From RUG369 sp050949645 (GTDB taxonomy: Bacteria; Planctomycetota; Planctomycetia; Pirellulales; Thermoguttaceae), in the NCBI GenBank assembly GCA_050949645.1, contig JBMNGC010000001.1, positions 992,001 through 1,056,000 on the forward strand: a stretch of 64,000 bases of DNA. The letters run 5' to 3'. The notes under the pieces were generated by a model that saw nothing but the letters and a program-made list of their open reading frames with translations, searched no databases and was not told where the DNA came from. Below are positions 44,662-52,671 of the stretch, piece after piece (position 1 is the first letter of the stretch; each line of letters opens with the position of its first letter). A program made the translations under genes and the position numbers.

Positions 44662-46047
44662 TCAGCGATTTAAGAAACGCCAAAGCTTCTCAGGATCAGA
44701 AAAATCAGGAATAATCGCGTCAGAGCCCGCGTCGATCAGGACGCCGCGCTTGTGATCGTTGACGCCGACGCGCTCCGCCTCGTTTGTCGCGAGCCCAACC
44801 GCGTAACCTCCGACGTCTTTGATCGCCCTGATATCAAAACCGCCGTCGCCAAATCCAACAAGTTCACGCCCTGTCCAACCGTTCTTGTTGAGCAGATTTT
44901 TAACGATGTAGTCTTTCTCGCACGGAACGCCGTCCTCACGCGCGCCATAGACGCCAAGATCAAAGAGTTCCGTTAGTCCGAGCGTGTCGCATTCAGACTT
45001 CAGACGCTTCTCGTCCGTGCCGCTCGCAAGACACAGAGCGATTCCATTTGCCTTGAGAAGTTTAAGGAATTGTAAAACGCCCGGGATAAGAACGTCTTCA
45101 GCTGTTTTCGTCGCGCCGAGTCCGGCAAGCTTCGACGTGACAAGTTTGTCGAGTTCGGCGTCGTACTGCAATTTGTAGTCGATCGGTTGGCGCGGCGTTC
45201 CGCCTCTTTTCGAAACTTCCTCCGCGATGCGTTCCCCCACCGCGATCATGGGGCGTCCTGTTTCTTGCTCGATATAAGCGCGAACGATAGGTTCGACTTC
45301 TTCTTTAGAAACGCCTGGAATTTCAGCAAGGGTTGCGCAAGCGCATTTGGCGACAGCGTCCTGCCAACCGGCACGCACTGCGGCGACGGTACCGTCATAG
45401 TCGAAGAACGCCGCCTTAAATTTGCGACCGCTTTCAGGATATTTGAAAACTTCAATATCGAAATTCGTTGGCAGAATTTTTTGCATGAGCGAGACGAGCG
45501 CGTGCTCGTAGAGCATATGCATATCTTCGAGCTGCTCCATCGAATTGGTCGGCGCAATAAGGATTTCGTCGCAGTAGGTCTTCATTTTTCCGCCGTCGCG
45601 GCCGCCGAAGCCGATCGTCGTCAGTCCCATTTCTTTTGCGACTTGGAGTCCTTTAACAATATTGGGCGAATTCCCGCTGCCGCTGAAGACGATCAGGAGA
45701 TCGCCTGGCTCGGCATAGGTACGCAACTGAATCGCATAGATATCTTCGTACGAAAAATCGTTGGCCAGACAGGTTACGATTGGAGTACTGTCGTTAAGAC
45801 ACATGGCGCGGAAGCCCTCGCGTCCGTGAACGCGAGCGCCCTTCACTAGATCGTTGCACATATGCGACGCGGTTGCGGCGCTTCCGCCGTTCCCTGCGGT
45901 ATAGATGCGTTTACCACTGGACTTTGTCGAAAGAATCAGTCCGGCAATCTTCGCCAAGACGTCAAATTGGGTACGCATCAGGTTCTCAGCGACTTGACTC
46001 GAGTAATCATGCAAAAACGACGCGGCTTCGCTTTGATTGTAATTCAT
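44662..46047 (-). CDS. Fusion of SIS (GmhA-like phosphosugar isomerase) and HAD phosphatase domains
   Basis: 461 residues. Residues 1–~200 are an SIS domain like phosphoheptose isomerase GmhA: TAGNGGSAATASHMCNDLVKGA, VFSGSGNSPNIVKGL and a C-terminal EDMHMLYEHAL helix. Residues ~210–461 are a HAD hydrolase with DYDGT (nucleophile Asp), ALCLASGTDEKRL and GFGDGGFDIRAI (metal Asp), with a helical cap resembling beta-phosphoglucomutase-type enzymes. The pairing suggests isomerising a sugar phosphate and then dephosphorylating it, possibly heptose or another ADP/GDP-sugar precursor. ATG 46047 follows AGGAAA. A longer in-frame N-terminus is unlike the family. Confidence 0.85.
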   Translation of the reverse strand: MNYNQSEAASFLHDYSSQVAENLMRTQFDVLAKIAGLILSTKSSGKRIYTAGNGGSAATASHMCNDLVKGARVHGREGFRAMCLNDSTPIVTCLANDFSYEDIYAIQLRTYAEPGDLLIVFSGSGNSPNIVKGLQVAKEMGLTTIGFGGRDGGKMKTYCDEILIAPTNSMEQLEDMHMLYEHALVSLMQKILPTNFDIEVFKYPESGRKFKAAFFDYDGTVAAVRAGWQDAVAKCACATLAEIPGVSKEEVEPIVRAYIEQETGRPMIAVGERIAEEVSKRGGTPRQPIDYKLQYDAELDKLVTSKLAGLGATKTAEDVLIPGVLQFLKLLKANGIALCLASGTDEKRLKSECDTLGLTELFDLGVYGAREDGVPCEKDYIVKNLLNKNGWTGRELVGFGDGGFDIRAIKDVGGYAVGLATNEAERVGVNDHKRGVLIDAGSDAIIPDFSDPEKLWRFLNR

Positions 46048-46444
46048 CAAATGTTTCCTAACTGCAAGACCAGAGGACGCTCGACGCGCATGAAACCGGA
46101 ATCCTCGGATCGGGAAATCTGGTAAGTAAAATCGTGTTCTTTGCGCTCCGATTAACATATAGGCATTATATTTCCGACCCTCCTTTTTATCAATGAGCGT
46201 AACAGCAGGACAAAGTGTAAGAAAAAAGCCGGGATTTTCGATGGCCTATTGGAAAAACCGACTTGTCCGAGTATACTACCCCTAGACCGGTTTGAGCGTT
46301 GTTCCGTCAAATTAACGAAGGAAGATAAGGGCTGAAATCGGGGTCTGAAACGCTGATATTCAGACCGTATCGACTGTCGTTGGCAACCTCTGTCTCTCGC
46401 TATGGGCGATGGACAATCATGTTAAACGAAAAAAGGAGCTCGTT
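46048..46444. other. Divergent intergenic region
   Basis: 397 bases between the SIS–HAD gene and the TIM-barrel isomerase gene. It contains the promoter at 46249–46277 and a GGTCTGAA/TTCAGACC-type dyad (about 46343–46365) in the leader of the + gene. No coding signal was seen. Confidence 0.45.
46249..46277 (+). promoter_or_regulatory. Sigma70-type promoter for the TIM-barrel isomerase
   Basis: TTGGAA (46249–46254), 17-bp spacer, TATACT (46272–46277). This gives a ~160-base leader. Confidence 0.6.
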
Positions 46445-47290
46445 ATGGAAAATATGCCCGTTGGAGTTTTTGCCAGTATCGACGCCGGTCTTGGCGTTAA
46501 GTTGGAGGTAGTTCGCGACCTGGGAATTAAAACGATTCAGCTTCACACGCCCGCGAAAGCGTCGCGTACTCCCGAGAACGCGAAGGCGTTTCTGGAAAAG
46601 TTGAACGACTATGGCATAACGACTACGGTCGTTTTTCTTGGATTCGAGGGCGAGTCCTACGAAACGATTGCAAAGGCTGCTGAAACGGTCGGTTTTGTTC
46701 CTGCCGCCACGCGCGAAGCGCGACTCCAGGAAGCGCGTGAAATTGCCGATTTTGCCAAGCTCCTTGGCGTGGACGCAATTGGTTCTCATATCGGCTTTGT
46801 GCCCGAAGACGTCAATTCGGACGACTATAAGGCGATGGTCGCTGCAATCCAGAACTATTGCGACTACCTGAAGAAGAACGGTCAACGCTTACATCTCGAA
46901 ACGGGTCAGGAAGAGGCTGAAAATCTTCTCGAGTTCCTTCATGCAGTTGATCGCGATAACATCTTCATCAATTTTGACCCCGCGAATCTTATCCTTTACG
47001 GGATGGGCTGCCCGATTGAATCGCTCAAAAAGGTGGCGAAATACGTTCGCTCTTGCCACTGCAAAGACGCGATTGCAACGACCGGTACGCCTGGGGTTGA
47101 CTGGGGCCAAGAAGTGCCGTTCGGAGAGGGGCAAGTAGATGCAAAATTGTTCTTGCAGACCCTCAAAGACATTGGCTATACTGGTCCGCTGACGATCGAG
47201 CGAGAGATTCCGGAAGAACCGGAACGCCAGAAGGCCGAGATCGGTCAGGCGCTTAAGCTTATCGAATCGGTAAAAGCCTCGCTAAAGTGA
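46445..47290 (+). CDS. Sugar phosphate isomerase/epimerase-like TIM-barrel protein
   Basis: 281 residues of the xylose-isomerase-like TIM-barrel superfamily (AP-endonuclease 2 fold). Metal-site segments are visible: HIGFVPEDV, LHLETGQEEAENLL, INFDPANLILYG, SCHCKDAI and TIEREIPEEP (Glu and His ligands). Members isomerise or epimerise keto-sugars or inositols; the exact substrate is unknown. There is no signal peptide, so it is cytoplasmic. AAGGAG precedes ATG 46445, which rules out the upstream in-frame start. Confidence 0.85.
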   Translation: MENMPVGVFASIDAGLGVKLEVVRDLGIKTIQLHTPAKASRTPENAKAFLEKLNDYGITTTVVFLGFEGESYETIAKAAETVGFVPAATREARLQEAREIADFAKLLGVDAIGSHIGFVPEDVNSDDYKAMVAAIQNYCDYLKKNGQRLHLETGQEEAENLLEFLHAVDRDNIFINFDPANLILYGMGCPIESLKKVAKYVRSCHCKDAIATTGTPGVDWGQEVPFGEGQVDAKLFLQTLKDIGYTGPLTIEREIPEEPERQKAEIGQALKLIESVKASLK

Positions 47291-47438
47291 CCGATTCGAC
47301 GTTGTCTGGAACGGTTGTTTCGGACGTCGTTGTAGCATAGGAACGCGAGCCCTGCCGCGTTGAACGTTCTTCGCGGCAGCTCGCATTTAAAATCGAATTG
47401 ACTCATAGTCGATTCATAACCGACAGGACTGGAACCGT

Positions 47439-47744
47439 ATGTCGTCATTAACGAAAACCTTCAAGCATTCACTCGGAAAAGAAGAGGCGGCGCGACGTAT
47501 TCGTGAACGTATTTCCGCTGAAAAAATTGATAAGGCGATGGTTGCAACCGTGAATAGAGAGGTCTGGAACGATCCTTATAATCTCGACTTTGCGATGACG
47601 GTCTTTAAGTACCGGATCGACGGCGCTCTCAACATCGGCGACGACATGCTCACGCTCAAGCTTAATTTACCGATGGGAGCAAACATCTTCAAGGGAATGA
47701 TCGAGGATCTGATCCAGAAGCAAATGGACGCTATGATGAGCTAG
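47439..47744 (+). CDS. Small protein resembling polyhydroxyalkanoic-acid-system (PHA_gran_rgn) family
   Basis: 101 residues. FKHSLGKEEAARRIRERI at the start is like the family's conserved HxLGxxEAxxR helix. It is followed by beta-strands (YRIDGALNIGDDMLTLKLNLP) and an amphipathic helix (GMIEDLIQKQMDAMM). The family is linked to PHA granules in proteobacteria, but no PHA gene is nearby, so the cellular role here is open. ATG 47439 is natural. Confidence 0.55.
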   Translation: MSSLTKTFKHSLGKEEAARRIRERISAEKIDKAMVATVNREVWNDPYNLDFAMTVFKYRIDGALNIGDDMLTLKLNLPMGANIFKGMIEDLIQKQMDAMMS

Positions 47745-47765
47745 TCTCCGCCCATTCAGCGCGTG

Positions 47766-47802
47766 CGCCGCAGGAGAGCGCCAGTCTTCTGCGGCGTTTT
47801 TT
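47766..47802 (+). terminator. Intrinsic terminator after the small PHA-like gene
   Basis: CGCCGCAG (47766–47773) pairs with CTGCGGCG (47789–47796), followed by six T residues. Confidence 0.87.
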
Positions 47803-48278
47803 ATTTCTTTTTTCTGCATCTGGGAATTCTTACCCTTGGCTTTGAGCGGCGTTTTCTAAAAAGTTTGCTCTACTGACGGGGTTTCTCGGAGATTTGGAGA
47901 ATTCAGATACGCTGTGGCAGCGCCCGTAGCGTGGATAGAATAATCTACGGGACAACGAAAGAAATTTTCCTAAAAGGAATCTCACAAAGCGCCGACACTC
48001 GGTCGGCTAGGCGCTACCCTTTTCTTCGGGATAAGCGACGTATAAATTGAGAAGCAGTCGAATTACGCCTGAGACCATAACTTCGGTCAAAGGAACGCTG
48101 ATATTCGCATGCCGCTGGCGCTTATCATTATATAGAGGGCGCCAAGATTACCGCCAGCTTTGCGCTTTTCCTGATAGATCTGACAAACGACAAAATAAGA
48201 ACGACGTCGCTATTTCTCGTCGCGACGTCGTTCTTATCCGGTAAGACGTTCGTTTGAGGACTTTATATGTTACTTGCC
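47803..48278. other. Intergenic region between convergent genes
   Basis: About 475 bases. Apart from the metallopeptidase terminator at 48196–48236, nothing recognisable is seen. A 65-codon open frame at 48047 lacks a ribosome site and protein-like composition. Confidence 0.45.
48196..48236 (-). terminator. Intrinsic terminator of the metallopeptidase gene
   Basis: Perfect 15-bp stem (48196–48210 with 48222–48236), 11-base loop. On the minus strand it is followed by TTTTG. It lies ~40 bases after the gene. Confidence 0.8.
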
Positions 48279-49610
48279 TTATTGTCTTCCCCATCCTGAA
48301 GAATTTGAATGAGCGGAATTCTGGGACGATTGATCATACGAATACGGCATTGCGGAGACGACCACGCCGCTTTTCGACGCGCTACCGGCGCCGTTTGCTA
48401 GGACGTTTCCGCTGGAACCCCAAACTGTTCCGTTCGACATGGTCAAGGAAGAAACGTCTTGTTGCGAGGCGTTTGAAACTACGGATCCTGCTCGGACGGT
48501 CGTTTCGTTTTCCTGAATTTCCGTTGCGTCGTTATTCTCTCTTGACGCAAAAGGTCTTGGTAAATTCTGGAAAAAACCGCTCCGCTCCGAGTCTTTATTC
48601 TGACCTCGAGCAATAATCAAGGAATTAATATGCTGGTTTTCGCGTCCTGGATCTTCAATCGTGCCAAAAATTTGAGTGGAATCATTATTCGACGCGAGCG
48701 TGGTTTCGTTATGACCGAAGAATTCCGGAAGCTTTCTTGTTTCGGGAAGACTCCTTGGCTGGCCGGCAAGATCCCACTGACGGACCCATTCTAGCCACTC
48801 CACCTGCAACGCGCCAAGTGAATCGCAATCGTAATGTTTTTTCAGCGCTGCGTTCCAGTTCTTTGTTTTATTTCCGTCTTTAGCAAATTCAGCGAGCCTC
48901 TGATAGCCGCCAACATTGATCAGGTACTCGCAAACAGAGAACGATTGCGAATAAAAAGGCGTCAAGTCCTGCGGATATTCTTTCATTGAAACCATATCGT
49001 TGAACGCAATGCCGCGTTTCGTGTGAAGAAAAGTCGCAAGCATCGTTCGATACCGCGAACGTTCAACTTCTGCTTCAACTGCTGTTGCCATTCCCTCGTC
49101 GAGCCAACGGGGAGCTGGAGATCGAAGGTAAGACGCGATGATCGTATGAGTCACTTCATGAGGCAACACGGAATCAAGAATGCGTTCTCGACTTCCCTGA
49201 ACTCGCATTTTCCAGTCGTACACCTCCCCATTTGAGAAGGAAAAGACAGTTTCGCCACCCGCGACAAGATTAGCGTCTTCTTTCACCGTAACGACGCAAG
49301 GCCGAGACCAACGCGGGAGAGACGCGCCTAGCCATGTAATGGCGAGGTTAACGCGGTATTCCTCAGCTGCGTCGCCAACTTGCCGAGCAAAGTTTGAATC
49401 ATTGGCATGAACTGTAAAGTTCTTCGTCTTATAGGTCGCTGCCCAGAGGGGTGAAACTGAGACGACAACACAAAGAAACAAGGTTGTCGTAAGAGCTTTA
49501 ACCGAGAACCGCGCAATATCTGTATTGCCGATCGTTGAGCGCTTTAGCCAAAAAAAACGAACTGCCGTCATTGCGTCTTTCATTGAGTGGAAAAAATTCT
49601 GAGCGTCCAT
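48279..49610 (-). CDS. Secreted gluzincin-type metallopeptidase-like protein
   Basis: 443 residues. A long basic n-region and hydrophobic core (ALTTTLFLCVVVSVSPLWAA) make a signal peptide. The zinc motif HExxH is HEVTH (about residue 149), followed by the Glu ligand in PRWLDEGMATAVE, as in the peptidase-MA/DUF1570-like proteins common in Planctomycetota. The last ~150 residues are Ser/Asn/Gln-rich and low complexity. Probably a cell-surface or periplasmic protease; the substrate is unknown. ATG 49610 follows GGGAGG; upstream in-frame codons lack a better site. Confidence 0.75.
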   Translation of the reverse strand: MDAQNFFHSMKDAMTAVRFFWLKRSTIGNTDIARFSVKALTTTLFLCVVVSVSPLWAATYKTKNFTVHANDSNFARQVGDAAEEYRVNLAITWLGASLPRWSRPCVVTVKEDANLVAGGETVFSFSNGEVYDWKMRVQGSRERILDSVLPHEVTHTIIASYLRSPAPRWLDEGMATAVEAEVERSRYRTMLATFLHTKRGIAFNDMVSMKEYPQDLTPFYSQSFSVCEYLINVGGYQRLAEFAKDGNKTKNWNAALKKHYDCDSLGALQVEWLEWVRQWDLAGQPRSLPETRKLPEFFGHNETTLASNNDSTQIFGTIEDPGRENQHINSLIIARGQNKDSERSGFFQNLPRPFASRENNDATEIQENETTVRAGSVVSNASQQDVSSLTMSNGTVWGSSGNVLANGAGSASKSGVVVSAMPYSYDQSSQNSAHSNSSGWGRQ

Positions 49611-50014
49611 GCTCACAAAAACCTCCCTGTCGCTTTTTTCATCGTCGCAGTCGCTAGGAGACGGCGAACCTATCGAATCGCGAATTCGGCAGCGTTCCAT
49701 GAGAACGCCAGGACGCCGGTCGTCGATCAAGACGGTGCGAGTTTAATGAATTAATCGCTGCGTCAAAAGACCGTTTTGAAACAAGCATGAAATATTTCGA
49801 GACAAAATTTTTGGAAGCGCGGTGAAAGCTTTCAAGATTCAACACAGAGATAACTTTTTCGTTTTATGCAATTACTGTGTGCGTCAGGATTCGAGAAACT
49901 TATAGTTCGTGAGGATAATGCGGATGTTCTTTATTAGGCGCCGACGATATGAAGTCCTACCGTAACAGTCGAAGCAATTAAAAAAATTATCCGCTACTCG
50001 TCGATTGTGGTTCG
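49611..50014. other. Intergenic region upstream of the metallopeptidase gene
   Basis: 404 bases holding the 3' flank of the glycan operon and the metallopeptidase promoter. No gene was recognised. Confidence 0.4.
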
Positions 50015-51373
50015 CTATTTTCTATCGGTCGAAATTTTAAGGAGCGTTTTTCCGTTGGAGGTAACAAAAGGCTTGTGGACAATTCGAAAATCACAATCCA
50101 GATTAAGTTTTCCGAAATCAAACGCATTACGGAGCTCCTTAACTGTCGTAGAACGACGCGGAGTGACCCATAGAATCACCGAACCTGGTTCCCGTTGTTC
50201 AATCTGAACGCAACGCACCAGCTCCCACGTTGATTCGCGACAGGAGAGATTCAGATGAGTAACAGAGATGCGTTCTCCGTTCTTATCGATAATAAAATCT
50301 CCCAGACGCCCTTCTTGGATCTCAAAGGATCGTAAAATGTCGGAACGAACTTCGATAGGGCGCACTCCATCGTTTGTTTGGTATCGGATAAAAGGCGAGG
50401 AAAAATTCCAATAGGAGGTGCCGACGAGCGAAACGCAACCGTCCGACGTTCGAGTCGTTTCGCAGTATCCGTATGAGTGCATAGGGGTGTAAAGGTACGG
50501 ACGCGTTTTTTCCCAGGCTAAAATTGCGCGTTCGCTGTGACCATACCATGATACGGAGGGGTGTTTTGTCGCTCGCTCGATTGTACTCCTAAAGGCCGGA
50601 GTCGGGAATTCTGAGGCAAGAAAACACCCTTTAAGCGAGTTTTGTAGCTCTGACAGAACCTCGTGAGCCGAGCTCTCGCAGTAGGATAAAAATTCAGCGA
50701 ATGAGCTTGGGTATCCCCTAAAATAATAAACGCGTCGTTTACGTCGCGGAAGCGCCAACAGGGTTCGGACGATCGTTTCGTTAGGATAATGTATGTTCAA
50801 TACAAGCGAATGTCGTAGAGCGTCGTAGTAAATGGGCGGTTGTTTTTCCTCGAGCGCGATGCTTAAAAGAAGGTCGCGAGAACGATAACCAAGGCTTTCC
50901 CAAATATGATGCATGTGCGCCCATTCGTTTCCTATCTGCATATTATCAGAGTAGAATTTGAGGGGCTCGCCTGTAGAACCGCCCGTGTATGTTGGAGTTC
51001 GTCCGCGTCGCTTACAGGAACGACGCTCTAAATCAACCGTTTGAAGGAGTTCTTTTGTAATAATTGGGATCGACTTTAAGTCGTCGAAGGAACGGAGCGA
51101 TTTCGGATCGAATCCGCATTCCGAATAGTAATGGGCGTAAAACGGGACGTTCTCCATCGCGTGATTTACAATCTTTGCAACGCGTTGGAAAATAAATTCG
51201 CGCTGTTGTTCGTCGGTTGCGATTTCGTCAAACCATCGTCGCGTTGCCTTGGCGCGGCGGTATGCCAATGCAAATCCTGGCCTTACAGAATAAGGAAGAT
51301 ACGCGAGGGCCTCGCCGACGCAGCGTGGAACGCGGCAAGCGTAACGCTTCAGATAACTAATAAGCGAAGTCAT
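50015..51373 (-). CDS. CapK/PaaK-like adenylate-forming enzyme
   Basis: 452 residues of the phenylacetate-CoA-ligase/CapK branch of the AMP-binding superfamily. The phosphate-binding loop TGGSTGEPLKFY is intact. The central region (WYGHSERAILAWE, YGYCETTR, SPFIRYQTNDGV) and the C-terminal lid follow CapK proteins found in capsule loci. It may activate an acid for decorating the glycan; the substrate is unknown. Last gene of the operon on the minus strand, 67 bp after a GT4 gene. Confidence 0.8.
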   Translation of the reverse strand: MTSLISYLKRYACRVPRCVGEALAYLPYSVRPGFALAYRRAKATRRWFDEIATDEQQREFIFQRVAKIVNHAMENVPFYAHYYSECGFDPKSLRSFDDLKSIPIITKELLQTVDLERRSCKRRGRTPTYTGGSTGEPLKFYSDNMQIGNEWAHMHHIWESLGYRSRDLLLSIALEEKQPPIYYDALRHSLVLNIHYPNETIVRTLLALPRRKRRVYYFRGYPSSFAEFLSYCESSAHEVLSELQNSLKGCFLASEFPTPAFRSTIERATKHPSVSWYGHSERAILAWEKTRPYLYTPMHSYGYCETTRTSDGCVSLVGTSYWNFSSPFIRYQTNDGVRPIEVRSDILRSFEIQEGRLGDFIIDKNGERISVTHLNLSCRESTWELVRCVQIEQREPGSVILWVTPRRSTTVKELRNAFDFGKLNLDCDFRIVHKPFVTSNGKTLLKISTDRK

Positions 51374-51440
51374 TTTCGAAATGCGTCCCTTAGTTAATAT
51401 AACGTATATGTCGCCGCCGCAAACGAATGGTTTTACTCTA

Positions 51441-52610
51441 TTATCTGAGAATTTGCCGGTAGATCGCGTTCAAGAGTTCTATATTTTTTTCAGGAGTATA
51501 CAACTCTTCGTAAACACGCCTGGCGCCGTCGCCCAGGCGGTTCCGCAAAGCGAGGTCGTTGTAGAGCGTTTTAACAGCGGAGACAAATCCTTTTTCATCG
51601 CCTGAATTGAAAAGCAGTCCAGATTCACCGTCCTTAATAATTTCACGCCGGGCACCAAGGTCGGATGCAATTGTCGGAATCCCAAGCGCGCACGCTTCGA
51701 TGAGCGTCATTGGTAACCCCTCGTACCATACCGATGGGAACACTAAGCATCTGGCGCGACGCATTATGTCGAGCGTCGCTTCGTGCGATTTCTCTCCGAG
51801 AAATGTTACGTTCGGCGTCGCGTTGGATTGCGCCCACTCCCTTAATGGACCATCTCCAACGACAGTGAGGGGATAATCGAGCTTACGCCATGCCTCGATA
51901 AGAAATCGAACGCCCTTCTCTGGAGCAAGACGACCGACAAAAACAGCGCCCACCCCGTCGCTTTCGGACACTTGGTCCGGGATCCTGGACGTCGGATCGA
52001 AGACGAAATTTGGTTTAACACAGAGCTTGTCTTCGGGAAGTCCGCCTGCTATGAACTTCTCTTTGGCGAAATGTGTCAACGCAATGAAAGCGTCGACGTT
52101 TTCAAGTAAAGGTTTGCGCGTTTTCAAATAAAACGCGTACTGAAGAATACGCGTAGAAAACTTGGACGCGCATTGCGGTCGCCACAGCGAACGGATCGGG
52201 TTACCATGCAAACATTCTTCACAAGGACGGTCCCCGCGCCGGAGCTGCCCGCCAGGACAGATCAGTCGGTAGTTGTGCAAAGTCAAAACCGTCCTGACCC
52301 CGCAAGCTTTAGCCGCTTGAAAAATCGAGGGCGACAAGACATACTTGTAGTTGTGAACGTGGAGTATTTCAGGTCGCAACCTCTTGAACGTCTTGACGCT
52401 TTCTTCATATACGGAACGCGAAGAACCGAGCGTCATGAGGAAAGAACACTTTTTCGCAAACGAGTACTCCGAGATTTCAGCGTTTTCACGTTCGATTGTC
52501 TCAACTTCGTGCCCAAATCGCCTGAGGAGATCAACCTCCTGCTGGAAAACAACCGACTCGCCCCCCGTTGCTCGGGCGCCGTAGAAATTGTGGGCAACGA
52601 CGATTCGCAC
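51441..52610 (-). CDS. Glycosyltransferase family 4
   Basis: 389 residues, cytoplasmic, GT-B fold. The N-terminal domain starts VVAHNFYGARATGGESVV, the donor-binding domain has VGRLAPEKGVRFLIEAW, and the E-x7-E motif is in YEGLPMTLIEACALGIPTIAS. Transfers a sugar from a nucleotide donor to the growing glycan. It starts at GTG 52610 with GGAAA upstream; no in-frame ATG precedes it. The polymerase gene ends 61 bp upstream. Confidence 0.9.
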   Translation of the reverse strand: MRIVVAHNFYGARATGGESVVFQQEVDLLRRFGHEVETIERENAEISEYSFAKKCSFLMTLGSSRSVYEESVKTFKRLRPEILHVHNYKYVLSPSIFQAAKACGVRTVLTLHNYRLICPGGQLRRGDRPCEECLHGNPIRSLWRPQCASKFSTRILQYAFYLKTRKPLLENVDAFIALTHFAKEKFIAGGLPEDKLCVKPNFVFDPTSRIPDQVSESDGVGAVFVGRLAPEKGVRFLIEAWRKLDYPLTVVGDGPLREWAQSNATPNVTFLGEKSHEATLDIMRRARCLVFPSVWYEGLPMTLIEACALGIPTIASDLGARREIIKDGESGLLFNSGDEKGFVSAVKTLYNDLALRNRLGDGARRVYEELYTPEKNIELLNAIYRQILR

Positions 52611-52671
52611 GTTTCCGATCCTTCATCAATACTTCGGTTTTATAGGCCGTCAATCCAATCGCGCCCATCCC

